Shown: positions 33,466 through 42,187, numbered from the stretch's first letter. The stretch is 45,063 nt of DNA from Angelakisella sp. (GCA_020024555.1 JAHHTQ010000014.1:1-45063), one strand, 5' to 3'. The notes: generated by a model from the sequence alone, not told the origin. Made by a program: numbers and translations.

Positions 33466-34116
33466 TTATTTTTGCAAATAAGCCTCGCAAATATTATTTA
33501 AGGGACAATTATCGCATTTTGGTCTTCCGGAAATACAGGTATCTCTGCCATGCATTACCAATCTGTGACAAAAGTTATTTGCTTTTTCGGGTGGCAAAAT
33601 TTCCCATAGTTGTTTTTCTACTTTTTCAGGATTTTTGCCTTCGGAAAGTCCAAGCATATTTGTAATTCTGATACAATGAGTATCGCACACAATAGCAGGT
33701 TTGTGGTATACATCGCCTATTATCAAATTGGCTGTTTTGCGTCCGATACCCGATAGTTTAAGTAATTCCTCCATAGTATCAGGAACAACGCAATTATAGT
33801 CATTGACAAGCATTTGACACATTTCTTTTATATCCTTTGCCTTTGTTCTGTAAAACCCGCATGGATATACTATTTTTTCAAGTGCTTCAATAGGTGCGTC
33901 TGCAAGGTCTTTTACTGATGGAAAAGTTGAAAAAAGTGTCGGTGTAACTGTATTTACACGCGCATCGGTGCATTGCGCGGCAAGTCTTGTTGCAATCAGC
34001 AGTTGATACGGTTCTTTGTAGTCCAGTGAGCAAGTGGCGTCAGGGTATATGTTTTCCAAAATTTCAATAGCTTGTTTTGCAATATTCCTTTTTTGGTCTA
34101 TATTATTTATTTTCAT
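33466..34116 (-). CDS. nth: Endonuclease III (Nth), DNA glycosylase/AP lyase
   Basis: Removes oxidised pyrimidines from DNA. The helix-hairpin-helix LSGIGRKTANLIIGDVY carries the catalytic Lys, and VCDTHCIRI the catalytic Asp. The 4Fe-4S motif CISGRPKCDNCPLNNIC has the C-X6-C-X2-C-X5-C spacing. The ATG at 34116 gives 216 residues, the normal size; a TTG at 34161 is in frame but lacks a ribosome site. The AGGAG here is about 13 bases from the ATG, a long spacing. Single gene. Confidence 0.95.
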   Translation of the reverse strand: MKINNIDQKRNIAKQAIEILENIYPDATCSLDYKEPYQLLIATRLAAQCTDARVNTVTPTLFSTFPSVKDLADAPIEALEKIVYPCGFYRTKAKDIKEMCQMLVNDYNCVVPDTMEELLKLSGIGRKTANLIIGDVYHKPAIVCDTHCIRITNMLGLSEGKNPEKVEKQLWEILPPEKANNFCHRLVMHGRDTCISGRPKCDNCPLNNICEAYLQK

Positions 34117-34202
34117 TTTTATAAAAATTCTCCTATCAAATTTATTTATTACATAATACAATAAATTTTCGCTTTTTTCAAACTGAAATTATTTGTATAT
34201 AG

Positions 34203-34246
34203 AACAAAAACTACCCGCAATTTAAAAATTGCAGATAGTTTTTGTT
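34203..34246. terminator. Bidirectional terminator between DUF3793 and nth
   Basis: AACAAAAACTA / TAGTTTTTGTT with an inner GCAAT / ATTGC stem. The U-run for minus-strand transcripts is inside the descending arm, as in symmetrical terminators. It is 73 bp past the DUF3793 stop. Confidence 0.7.
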
Positions 34247-34318
34247 TTGGTATTTGTATGTTCATTTAAAAGAGAATTTGTCAAATTGGTTTAAAAATTT
34301 TTTTGTGGATTTATATAA

Positions 34319-34867
34319 TTAACCGGCGACTGTAAGTTTTCCTATGTCAAATCCCTGTGATAATTTTTTGCAATATATGTTTGTGCATTTTTGAAAGCGT
34401 TTAAATGTTTTTTGCGCCTCACATTCGTTTGCGTAAACTTTCCAGCAACCCAAGCATTTGAAATTTTCACCTTTGTTGTCTATAAATCCTTTTATATCGT
34501 CCAGCGGATAATCAAGAAATACTCCTATTTCGTGTGGAAAATCCTTGTATTTCAAATTTTTTTTCAATGTGTTTAAACAAGATTGTATATCAAAATTTTC
34601 ATATCCGTACTGAACCAAAAATTCCTGAATGTCTGTTCTGCTTAAAATTTTCTCCAATAATTTTTTTCTGTAAATTAAAATCAGCGCAGAGCCTTTATAT
34701 GCTTTTAGTACAACCAAATATACACCTTTTTCGTTAAGTAGGTTGTTTTTTTCCCGTATGGCGCTTATTAACTGCGAAATTGAAGTATATTTATATTGAA
34801 ATAAATTTCCTGTCTTTAAGCCTGCAAGTGTTGGGGAACAAAATTTAACAATAGTTTGTGATGACAT
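34319..34867 (-). CDS. DUF3793-family protein, function unknown
   Basis: 182 residues. The family hallmark in the C-terminal half reads HEIGVFLDYPLDDIKGFI (112-129), then a KCLGCWKVYANECEAQKTFKRFQKCTN region. Cys occur at 10, 97, 138, 141, 149, 161 and 166, so five of seven cluster near the end and could bind a metal or form a redox site. Known of the family: it is confined mainly to anaerobic Firmicutes and is often encoded beside a DUF2325 protein or a flavodoxin. Here it follows the DUF2325 gene by 14 bp in the same transcript. No function is established to my knowledge. Confidence 0.85.
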   Translation of the reverse strand: MSSQTIVKFCSPTLAGLKTGNLFQYKYTSISQLISAIREKNNLLNEKGVYLVVLKAYKGSALILIYRKKLLEKILSRTDIQEFLVQYGYENFDIQSCLNTLKKNLKYKDFPHEIGVFLDYPLDDIKGFIDNKGENFKCLGCWKVYANECEAQKTFKRFQKCTNIYCKKLSQGFDIGKLTVAG

Positions 34868-34881
34868 TAACCCTATCTCCC

Positions 34882-35166
34882 TTATGCCAATACGGTATTC
34901 TTGTTTAATATATCTTTAAGCGCCGACAGTGAGCTTGTGTGTGATCTTACGATAGTTACGTTTTCATTTGATAAAACAGAATTTGCGATATGTATCATTT
35001 TGTGTGACACTGTATTGGTAAACAGAATAACCAAATCGGGTGAGCCTAACTGGTCTTTTAAGCCTTGTGGCTGTGTAAAAATTTTTACCTTGCATTTATA
35101 ACCCTTACATACTTCCTTATATCTGCGTACCATACAGTCGTGACCGCCAATTATAGCTATACTCAT
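34882..35166 (-). CDS. DUF2325-family small protein, function unknown
   Basis: A 94-residue single-domain protein beginning IAIIGGHDCMVRRYKEVC, then PDLVILFTNTVSHKMIHIANSVL and a C-terminal ILNKN, the pattern of DUF2325, a small Rossmann-like domain. Cys at 11, 20 and 25. It is first in the DUF2325-DUF3793 operon, led by a consensus promoter (35274-35302) and a leader with three hairpins. AGGAG lies 7 bases before the ATG. The domain is often near iron or redox genes in Clostridia; a sensing or redox role is an inference. Confidence 0.85.
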   Translation of the reverse strand: MSIAIIGGHDCMVRRYKEVCKGYKCKVKIFTQPQGLKDQLGSPDLVILFTNTVSHKMIHIANSVLSNENVTIVRSHTSSLSALKDILNKNTVLA

Positions 35167-35182
35167 TTTTATTCTCCTTTTT

Positions 35183-35200
35183 GGTTAGCAGTAGCTAACT
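35183..35200 (-). promoter_or_regulatory. Leader palindrome 2 of the DUF2325 operon
   Basis: On the minus strand AGTTAG-CTACTG-CTAACC, near-identical to the palindrome at 35248-35265. As RNA it folds GUUAGC-UACU-GCUAAC, immediately ahead of the AGGAG ribosome site. Confidence 0.6.
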
Positions 35201-35213
35201 TCTTATTATTTTT

Positions 35214-35231
35214 TTACGCCCGAAGGCGTAA
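35214..35231 (-). promoter_or_regulatory. UUCG-tetraloop hairpin in the DUF2325 leader
   Basis: Minus-strand RNA UUACGCC-UUCG-GGCGUAA: a 7-bp stem closed by the extra-stable C(UUCG)G tetraloop, followed by A-rich sequence, so it is not a terminator. It lies midway between the two AGTTAG palindromes. Confidence 0.7.
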
Positions 35232-35247
35232 GTATAAATTTCTATGT

Positions 35248-35265
35248 AGTTAGAGGTAACTAACT
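35248..35265 (-). promoter_or_regulatory. Leader palindrome 1 of the DUF2325 operon
   Basis: Minus strand AGTTAG-TTACCT-CTAACT, a perfect 6-bp dyad with a 6-bp centre, just after the expected transcription start. It is a candidate repressor site, or the first hairpin of a structured leader. Confidence 0.6.
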
Positions 35266-35273
35266 TTTTAAGT

Positions 35274-35302
35274 AGTATATCAGCAAATTAAAATTTTGTC
35301 AA
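35274..35302 (-). promoter_or_regulatory. Promoter of the DUF2325-DUF3793 operon
   Basis: TTGACA (35297-35302), a 17-bp spacer, and TATACT (35274-35279) on the minus strand, about 107 bp before the start codon. Confidence 0.8.
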
Positions 35303-35347
35303 TATATATTTTAAAAAAATCGATAACTTTGTTTAAAATATAATAAA

Positions 35348-35420
35348 AGTCTGTATAAATTCCAAGTATATTATATAAAATTAAACATAATTTATATGAT
35401 TATACTTTTTTATACAGACT
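35348..35420 (-). terminator. Long terminator-like hairpin after the anSME-like gene
   Basis: The outer arms AGTCTGTATAA / TTATACAGACT (11 bp, perfect) enclose inner AT-rich complementarity (AAGTATA / TATACTT). A U-rich tract follows on the minus strand. It is 22 bp past the stop at 35442. Confidence 0.65.
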
Positions 35421-35441
35421 AAAATCCGTTATATTATATTT

Positions 35442-36560
35442 TTATCTGAAACGCATTCTTCTTTGTAGTTCTGCAATTATTTGAAAATCATTAATACTTT
35501 CATCAAGGAAAGTTTTATATCCGCAAAAATTATCCTTGGGAGCGCAATATACTTCGCTTTTCATTCTGTGGCAACCGCCACCGCAAAAATTACGATATTT
35601 ACATTCATCGCAAAGTTTTGCTCTTTGTTTTGGTCTGTGTATAAAGTCGTCTGCGGTCTGTGACTCTATAAGTTCAATAACCGTTTTTTCACATACACTG
35701 CCAAGACGATATTTATCCAAACAATAAAAGTCGCAAGGATACGCGCTTCCGTCACTTTCTATTACCATTTGACATTGACATCTGCCTGTTATTCCGCAAG
35801 CAGTAGGGACTCTGTAAGCAAGTAAATTAACTATATCGTCAAATAATTTTATACTTCTGTACTTGCCTTGTTTAAAGTCACTTAGCCATAGCTTAAATAC
35901 TTGTTTATAAAAATTTGCAAACTTTTGTGGTTTGAGCGCATATACACTGTTTTTTATTGAGCCAAGTTCATCAAGGCAAGGTGTAAACTGAACATACTGA
36001 AAATTATTTTGACATATCCAATTCCATACTTGTTGCGGGTGCTGGGCTATTTCAGATGTAAGCGTACACAGTACATTAAATTCAACGCCGTATTTTCTCA
36101 TTAAACGTACTTTGTCAAGCACTTGTTTATATGTGTCTTTTCCGTCCATATCCACTCTGCAATTATTGTGGCACTTCGCCATAGCGTCAATGGAAATTCC
36201 AACCAAAAAGTTATTTTTTGCCAAAAACAGACACCATTCGTCGTCTAAAAGTGTTCCGTTTGTTTGCAGAGCATATTCGATATTGATATTGTTGTTCCAA
36301 AGCTTTACTTTTTCCACAAAACTTTTGAACCAAAACAGTCCCACAAGCGTAGGTTCGCCACCCTGAAAAGCAAATGTTACTCTGTCACCGCTATCTAAAC
36401 TTTTGTGAATATTTGCAAGAATTTTGTCCACCGTATCTTCTGACATTTTGCCAAAAGAAAAAGTATCCCGTTTGCCTGCCAAGTCTGTGTAAAAACAATA
36501 CTTACAACGCAAATTGCAGGCAGAAGATGCAGGCTTTATCATTATAGGAATATTTTTCAC
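35442..36560 (-). CDS. Radical SAM/SPASM enzyme of the anaerobic sulfatase maturase type
   Basis: 372 residues. The radical SAM motif CNLRCKYC gives Cys15, Cys19 and Cys22. AFQGGEPTLVG and YALQTNGTLLD follow. The SPASM region holds CGITGRCQCQ, YPCDFYCLD and CDECKYRNFCGGGCHR, which bind two auxiliary 4Fe-4S clusters. The overall pattern fits anSME, which oxidises an active-site Ser or Cys of sulfatases to formylglycine, but the same subgroup also modifies other proteins and peptides. No sulfatase is in the window. The start is GTG at 36560, with GGAGG 8 bases upstream. Single gene. Confidence 0.88.
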   Translation of the reverse strand: MKNIPIMIKPASSACNLRCKYCFYTDLAGKRDTFSFGKMSEDTVDKILANIHKSLDSGDRVTFAFQGGEPTLVGLFWFKSFVEKVKLWNNNINIEYALQTNGTLLDDEWCLFLAKNNFLVGISIDAMAKCHNNCRVDMDGKDTYKQVLDKVRLMRKYGVEFNVLCTLTSEIAQHPQQVWNWICQNNFQYVQFTPCLDELGSIKNSVYALKPQKFANFYKQVFKLWLSDFKQGKYRSIKLFDDIVNLLAYRVPTACGITGRCQCQMVIESDGSAYPCDFYCLDKYRLGSVCEKTVIELIESQTADDFIHRPKQRAKLCDECKYRNFCGGGCHRMKSEVYCAPKDNFCGYKTFLDESINDFQIIAELQRRMRFR

Positions 36561-36664
36561 TATATTTCCCTCCGTAAATTTTAACTAAAAAACCTCGTTA
36601 CTGTACCCTAAATACAGAGTTTTATCAGATTAAAACATATCGGTTTTTTTAAAAACAAATAAAG

Positions 36665-36704
36665 CGGAGGCTGATAAGAGTATATGAACTCTTATCAAAC
36701 TCCG
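36665..36704 (-). terminator. Terminator of the GntR-ABC-CPBP operon
   Basis: CGGAG..TGATAAGAGT pairs with ACTCTTATCA..CTCCG (15 bp with a small internal loop), followed on the minus strand by CTTTATTTGTTTTT. It starts 16 bp past the CPBP stop. Confidence 0.85.
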
Positions 36705-36719
36705 TTAAAATTTATTGTT

Positions 36720-37631
36720 TTAGATTGATAGCAGTAACAAAATAATTATTACACATAAAAGTATATAAATTATGCTGCCAAAAGTTTTTAATGCAATACG
36801 TATCGGTTTTTCGGGTATTTCTACAATGGCGGGGCGGTATTCCACTTTCTTTAAGCCATTCAGTAAGCATATAAATCCTGTTATAACAATCGCGTAAAAT
36901 ACTAGGCTTCCTATTATGGCGAAAACTATGTTTGATGTCATAATAGGCGCTACGACAAGTCCCCAAGAATTTATTATTATGTGTAAAATTATAATATACA
37001 GAACATTCCTTGTTTTCGCATATACGTACGCAAACATTGCGCCAAGCGAAAAGGCGTAGAATATTTGCAAAAAGTTTACGTGGAACATTGCAAAACAAAA
37101 AGCGCTGATAATTATATATACTCTTTCACCATATTGCGCTGTCTTATCGTAAAACACTTTGCGGAAAACAAGTTCTTCCAGTATCGGAGCTATAATCGCG
37201 CCAAATAGAATTACTGTAAATCTACTATTTGATGCTACCATTTGTTCTAGGGGATTTACAACATCATTCAATTTAAATACTGAAATAATCTGAGTAAGCA
37301 CAATGGTCAGTAAATTAAAGGCAAACAACAGCGTAAATGATATTGATATCCATTTTAATACTTGAACAAATTTTGGTTTCATCGGAGTAATATCAGGTTT
37401 TACAGTCGGTATCTTTCTTATAATTAACCAAAAACAAGGGAAGCCTATTATATAGTTAATAATCATACTTGAACTTAAAAGAAACCATTGAGTTTGAAAA
37501 AGTGACGGAAAAGATACTTGTAATATTGGCAGAAGGACTAATCCGCATATATATTGCGTGACAAATATATACACTGCCATACCTGCCATAAGCCTACCGA
37601 TATTTTTTTTAAAACTTAGTTGAGTTTCCAT
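36720..37631 (-). CDS. CPBP-family intramembrane metalloprotease
   Basis: A 303-residue multi-pass protein of the CAAX protease/bacteriocin-processing (Abi) family. Motif 1 EELVFR (Glu152, Glu153, Arg157), motif 2 FAMFHVN (His184) and motif 3 HIIINSWG (His217, Asn221) supply the catalytic and metal residues. The ATG at 37631 has AAGGAAG 8 bases upstream; an in-frame GTG at 37640 overlaps it. It is the last gene of the operon, 42 bp after a NatB-like permease. In other bacteria CPBP proteins process peptides or give bacteriocin immunity; here the partner is not evident. Confidence 0.92.
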   Translation of the reverse strand: METQLSFKKNIGRLMAGMAVYIFVTQYICGLVLLPILQVSFPSLFQTQWFLLSSSMIINYIIGFPCFWLIIRKIPTVKPDITPMKPKFVQVLKWISISFTLLFAFNLLTIVLTQIISVFKLNDVVNPLEQMVASNSRFTVILFGAIIAPILEELVFRKVFYDKTAQYGERVYIIISAFCFAMFHVNFLQIFYAFSLGAMFAYVYAKTRNVLYIIILHIIINSWGLVVAPIMTSNIVFAIIGSLVFYAIVITGFICLLNGLKKVEYRPAIVEIPEKPIRIALKTFGSIIYILLCVIIILLLLSI

Positions 37632-37682
37632 AGAAAACACTTCCTTCTTTAAAAATTAATTATAATAATACTTTATTGTATA

Positions 37683-38924
37683 TTATTTTTGTTTGAGTGC
37701 TTTAACAATATCTTTGATTTTTGGTGGATTGCCATACATCAGTACGCCTATACGGTAGATTTTAGCGGAAACGTAGCCAATAAGGATTGTAAATAATATC
37801 AGTAAAATAACAGATATAACTATCTCTATCGGCATAACCTCACCCATAGCAATACGTGTGAACATCGCCATTGGTGAAGTGAACGGAACAAAAGAGGATA
37901 TCTTCATCAAAATACTGTCAATGTTTCCGGAACTCATAGACATTATAACTATCATAAATGCGACTATAAAGATAAGCGTAATAGGAGTAACAAGCACGCT
38001 TACATCTTCTGTTTTTGAGGCAAGCGAGCCCATTGAGCCAAACATAAAAGCGTATAGCAAAAATCCAAGTATAAAGAACAGCAAAACATACAGTAACATA
38101 GACAGTGGCATACCGAATACAGATTGCGCCATAGGATTATCTGCTAAGTAAGATTGGTTAATCTGATAGAATACAAACGATGTGCCGAAAATTGCTACGA
38201 TTTGACAAATTCCCGCAAGCGCTGAACCTATTACTTTACCGAACATAAGACTTACGGGATTGGCGCTTGTAATAAGCATTTCCATTGCGCGTGAACTTTT
38301 TTCATTAACAACGCTTGTTGTAACAAGCTGTCCATACATAAGTATGGCAAAATAAAGTGTGAAAATCAAGATATATGTATAAAAAAAGCTTTTTCGTTGG
38401 TCTTTGCCTATTCTTATAATATCATTTTCTATTTCAACTGTCAAAATATTTTTTGCTTCTTTGATATCAATACCGTTTTTTGTCATATTGTCCACACGGT
38501 ATTTTTCAATAAACGCTTTGTCAAAAGATGTTGTTGAATTGTCGTACAGGGATACATTCTTTTTTATTAACTTGTAGGCTGTGTCACTGTTTACAAGTAA
38601 TCCTATATCAACACTGCCTTCTTCCACAAGCGCTTTCGCTTCATCAAGCGTATTGTACTTTACAACAAAGTCATACTCGGGCATATTTTTTTGTAAGTAT
38701 GGCAGTAGGTCGCTTATATTATATGAATTTTCAGAGAAAACCATTACAATTTCTTTTTTATCATCTTCCGCATTTTCCGTACTGTTTGAAAACATATCCA
38801 TAAAACGTGGTATAGACAGTATAATTGCTGTTAAAAGCATCAATACTATTGTAAATGATATGAAGATTTTGTTTTTTATATAACCCTTAAATTCAAAATT
38901 CAATATACTGAAAAACTGTTTCAT
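37683..38924 (-). CDS. ABC-2 type permease, NatB-like
   Basis: 413 residues: one N-terminal helix (about 19-40), a long exterior domain (about 45-175, including DLLPYLQKNMPEYDFVVKYN), then a bundle of five or six helices. The motif SSRAMEMLITSANPVSLMFGKVIGSALAG at the start of the bundle is the ABC-2/NatB signature. With the ATPase just upstream, with which it overlaps by 4 bp, it forms an exporter like NatAB (Na+ extrusion in Bacillus) or related lipid/peptide exporters. The substrate is unknown. Confidence 0.9.
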   Translation of the reverse strand: MKQFFSILNFEFKGYIKNKIFISFTIVLMLLTAIILSIPRFMDMFSNSTENAEDDKKEIVMVFSENSYNISDLLPYLQKNMPEYDFVVKYNTLDEAKALVEEGSVDIGLLVNSDTAYKLIKKNVSLYDNSTTSFDKAFIEKYRVDNMTKNGIDIKEAKNILTVEIENDIIRIGKDQRKSFFYTYILIFTLYFAILMYGQLVTTSVVNEKSSRAMEMLITSANPVSLMFGKVIGSALAGICQIVAIFGTSFVFYQINQSYLADNPMAQSVFGMPLSMLLYVLLFFILGFLLYAFMFGSMGSLASKTEDVSVLVTPITLIFIVAFMIVIMSMSSGNIDSILMKISSFVPFTSPMAMFTRIAMGEVMPIEIVISVILLILFTILIGYVSAKIYRIGVLMYGNPPKIKDIVKALKQK

Positions 38925-39814
38925 AATTTTTTATCCTCCGTATATTCAACAAAAATATCATTGAGTGTTGGTTCAATTACTTTTATTTCATCAATATCAA
39001 CGTTGAGCTCTGCAATTCTTGATATTAATAGGTTCTTTTCTTCTTCGTCATTTAGGTGAATAATCAATCCGTCATCTTTTAACGTGTATTTATAATCGAT
39101 ATTATTTTTGATTTTTTCGATATCTTTTGAGACAATGGATATATCCCGTCTGTCGTAGCTGCGTTTAATTTCTCTGATATTTCCGGAAAGCACTATTTCA
39201 CCGCGGTTTAGTATTGCTATATCGTCGCAAAATTCTTCTATATAGTTCATTTGATGAGAAGAAAACAGTACTATTTTTTTGTTTGCTATAAGCTCTTTTA
39301 CCGTGTCTTTGAGTAGTATTGCGTTCACAGGGTCAAGTCCTGAGAATGGCTCGTCAAGAATAATGATATCAGGATTTGCAATAAGCGTTGCAATAAGCTG
39401 TATTTTTTGTTGATTACCTTTTGAAAGCGTCTCTAATTTACGGTTTCTGTACTCTGTCATTTGCAGTCTGTTAAGCCAATAGTCAGCGGATTTTATTGCC
39501 TCTTTTTTGCCCATACCTTTTAGGGCGGCGAAATATATTAACTGTTCAATAATCAGTTTTTTTGGATACATTCCACGTTCTTCCGGTAAATATCCTATTG
39601 TTGTCTTGTTTCTGTCAATGGGGGCATTATCAATAAGAACTTCTCCGCTGTCGCTACTGAATACACCCATTATTATGCGGATAGTCGTTGTTTTTCCCGC
39701 TCCGTTTCTGCCAAGCAGTCCCAGCGCCTTCCCGCTTTGCGCCGAAAAGCTTATTCCTTTTAAAACTTTGTTTTCCGAAAAACTCTTTGTCAGATTATTT
39801 ACTTTTAATTCCAA
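38921..39814 (-). CDS. ABC transporter ATPase, NatA-like
   Basis: 297 residues. Walker A LGLLGRNGAGKTT, the Q-loop region, the signature LSKGNQQKIQL and Walker B IIILDEPFSGLD are intact, with the C-terminal extension typical of NatA/CcmA-type exporters (about 225-297). The start is TTG at 39814, 8 bases after AAGGAG, giving MELKVNNLTKSF; a GTG at 39823 overlaps the ribosome site. It partners with the NatB-like permease by gene overlap. Confidence 0.93.
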   Translation of the reverse strand: MELKVNNLTKSFSENKVLKGISFSAQSGKALGLLGRNGAGKTTTIRIIMGVFSSDSGEVLIDNAPIDRNKTTIGYLPEERGMYPKKLIIEQLIYFAALKGMGKKEAIKSADYWLNRLQMTEYRNRKLETLSKGNQQKIQLIATLIANPDIIILDEPFSGLDPVNAILLKDTVKELIANKKIVLFSSHQMNYIEEFCDDIAILNRGEIVLSGNIREIKRSYDRRDISIVSKDIEKIKNNIDYKYTLKDDGLIIHLNDEEEKNLLISRIAELNVDIDEIKVIEPTLNDIFVEYTEDKKL

Positions 39815-39834
39815 AAATATCACTCCTTAATAAT

Positions 39835-40572
39835 TTATGAAAAATAACTTTCTGTTAAAAAAACCTTAGTTGAATACCAAAGTAAAGCTATGATTAAACC
39901 TATACCGATTATTATATAAAAAATAAAGTGCAGGTTTCCCAAAAATGAAAATATCTTTGATACATACGGTAGATATTTAGTGTAAAACTCTGTTTTTGTT
40001 ATAATAGGGAAGACAACAATACCTATAAAATATGTTGCGCTTAAAACTATTAAAGTAACTTTTTTGAATTTTAATATTAAAGCGGCAATGATATATTGCA
40101 ATATGGATAGTCCCACGGCAGACAAAACTGTCAAAATCAAAAAAGTAAATTTGTTATCCGTAATCCAGTTAGCGGCAGTCGCAACATCAATATCCAAAGT
40201 ATAGCTTGAATAAAAAGTTTTATATATAAATACGCTTATATAAGACTCTATATAGCAAATAAACAGAGCTGTTAAATTATAAATCAGATAGTATATTACA
40301 CTGCTTACAGTATAGTTTTTCCGCGTAAAACTATACTGTATCGCAAAATTAAAATAATATACATAACAAAAAGTTATAAAGACAAGAGACAAAGTTATTG
40401 TAAGTAAAAAAGAAAGAATTGCCGATACCGAAAGATATTCAGAAGAATTATCGACAAATATATATACTATTGCCTGTATTATTTCTGCAAGAGTCCATAC
40501 TCCTATTGGTATAAATAAAAACCAAAATGCCTCATTGATTTTAAATTGCTTTTTAATATTTTCAAAAATCAT
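39835..40572 (-). CDS. ABC-2-like membrane subunit, 6 helices
   Basis: A 245-residue hydrophobic protein with about six membrane helices and a short basic N-terminus (MIFENIKKQFKIN). The segment FAIQYSFTRKNYTVSSVIYYL, with an Arg-Lys pair between helices, is similar in kind to the SMGSTRKNFYYSSLI stretch of the next gene upstream, so the two are probably diverged copies forming a heterodimeric permease for the YtrB-like ATPase. It is 20 bp after that gene and 20 bp before the NatA-like gene. GGAGG precedes the ATG. Confidence 0.75.
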   Translation of the reverse strand: MIFENIKKQFKINEAFWFLFIPIGVWTLAEIIQAIVYIFVDNSSEYLSVSAILSFLLTITLSLVFITFCYVYYFNFAIQYSFTRKNYTVSSVIYYLIYNLTALFICYIESYISVFIYKTFYSSYTLDIDVATAANWITDNKFTFLILTVLSAVGLSILQYIIAALILKFKKVTLIVLSATYFIGIVVFPIITKTEFYTKYLPYVSKIFSFLGNLHFIFYIIIGIGLIIALLWYSTKVFLTESYFS

Positions 40573-40592
40573 TTTAATGCCTCCTTATGTAA

Positions 40593-41264
40593 TTAGGCTG
40601 TTTTCTTTGTTATCAGATGATAATTTAATACAGACATCAATATTATAAGTACTGCGCTTACTGCAATAATAATTAAACCTTGTTTATCTATATAGTTAAA
40701 TACTTTGTTTGTAAGATTTATGAGCGGGTATTCGTCCTCAACATTTATACTAAAACCTACAAGGCCACCTACAATACCTGATCCAAACGTAATAAAAACA
40801 GTGTATATCACTATCATTATTTTGCCATATATAAGACCCATTGCTCCCATTGTCAAGGATATATTTACAAGAAGCAGTATGGAAAAGAATATTGCTATTG
40901 TATTTATGGGTGTAAAATTAAAGCGTATATCATAGAGAAAAGTTAAGGCATAGGTAAAAAAAACAAATATTACAAAAGATATTACAGCTATCGTTATTTC
41001 CAATATAAGCGATGAGTAGTAGAAATTTTTTCGCGTACTTCCCATAGCGCTTGCCAGTTGATAGTAGAAAGTATTGATACTGAATGAATAAGACAAACAT
41101 ACCAAAATAATGAAGAGTATCAGTTGCATAAAATAAATAAGCGGAAGTTTGGTATTTGGTAATGTCAATTTCTCTATAAATACGATTACTGAAAAAATTG
41201 CAAAAGTATAAAAAACAGTAGGCAGTATCTTTGATAATATAAATTTGGTATTTTGTTTAATCAT
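40593..41264 (-). CDS. ABC-2-like membrane subunit, 6 helices
   Basis: 223 residues with about six hydrophobic helices. The loop SAMGSTRKNFYYSSL after helix 2 recurs in diverged form in the downstream 245-residue protein. The start overlaps the end of the ATPase gene by 8 bp, a sign of tight coupling. GGAGG is 9 bases upstream of the ATG. It probably forms the membrane pore of the exporter driven by the upstream ATPase. No substrate clue is visible. Confidence 0.75.
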   Translation of the reverse strand: MIKQNTKFILSKILPTVFYTFAIFSVIVFIEKLTLPNTKLPLIYFMQLILFIILVCLSYSFSINTFYYQLASAMGSTRKNFYYSSLILEITIAVISFVIFVFFTYALTFLYDIRFNFTPINTIAIFFSILLLVNISLTMGAMGLIYGKIMIVIYTVFITFGSGIVGGLVGFSINVEDEYPLINLTNKVFNYIDKQGLIIIAVSAVLIILMSVLNYHLITKKTA

Positions 41265-42159
41265 TGTTATCAGCCTCCGCAGTGTTCACAGTCATATAAA
41301 CAAATGCTTTTTGCAAGGTAATACCACTGACAGTCACATTATTTTCCTCGCAGATATCTTCAAAGTCCGTATCTGTTGTGCGTACGCATACTGTCTTCGC
41401 TCTGCCTCTTGTTTCACTGTGAATAATATTCTGATTTTTGCTGACACTGTCAACATCTTCCGCAAGTCCGCCGATTAGTTTAAATTCAGATATAAATTCT
41501 TCGGTATTTCCCATTTCTATGATATTACCCTTATCAATAAAAATTATATCTTCAAAAATATTTGTCGCCTCATCAATAATATGTGTTGAAACAATGAATG
41601 TCCTGCCTGTATTTGAATATTCTTCCAAAAGTAAGTTGTAGAACTGTTCACGGGCAACAACATCAAGTCCGGCAACCGGCTCGTCAAGAATGGTTAGAGG
41701 AGCTTTGCTCGCAAGCGCAACTATTATTGTAACCATACTCATCATACCTTTTGACATACGGGTTATTGGTTTCTTTACATCAAGTCCGAATAGTTTTACC
41801 AATTTGTCGGCATATTTCTTATCCCAGTTTTTATAATATATTTCGCCTGCTTTCAGGTAGTCTTTGCCTTTCATTGTGTTTTGTCCAAACAAATTCATTG
41901 CCGAAAGTTCTCTCGAAAAGCATATATTTGACAGCGCGTTTTGATTTTCCCATACATCTTCGCCACAATATTTTATTTCACCGCCGTCGCTACGTAACTG
42001 CGCCGTTATCGCGCTAAGCAGTGTTGTTTTACCCGCTCCGTTTCTGCCTATCAAGCCATAGATTTTATTTTTTTCTATTTCAAATGACACATTGTGTATT
42101 ACTTCATTGTTTTTATAAGATTTTACAAGGTTATTAACAGTCATAATGGTATTTTGCAT
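41257..42159 (-). CDS. ABC transporter ATPase, YtrB-like
   Basis: 300 residues. Walker A GLIGRNGAGKTTL (about 37-49) and Walker B LTILDEPVAGLD are normal. The signature that is usually LSGGQ reads MSKGMMSM, as in the YtrB/EcsA-like exporters regulated by small GntR proteins. A C-terminal domain of about 80 residues (from 220) is specific to the group. It lies 28 bp after the GntR gene and overlaps the next permease gene. It probably pairs with the two small membrane subunits rather than with the NatB-like one. Confidence 0.92.
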   Translation of the reverse strand: MQNTIMTVNNLVKSYKNNEVIHNVSFEIEKNKIYGLIGRNGAGKTTLLSAITAQLRSDGGEIKYCGEDVWENQNALSNICFSRELSAMNLFGQNTMKGKDYLKAGEIYYKNWDKKYADKLVKLFGLDVKKPITRMSKGMMSMVTIIVALASKAPLTILDEPVAGLDVVAREQFYNLLLEEYSNTGRTFIVSTHIIDEATNIFEDIIFIDKGNIIEMGNTEEFISEFKLIGGLAEDVDSVSKNQNIIHSETRGRAKTVCVRTTDTDFEDICEENNVTVSGITLQKAFVYMTVNTAEADNND

Positions 42160-42187
42160 TAATCTACACTCCTATCTGTATAATTAA

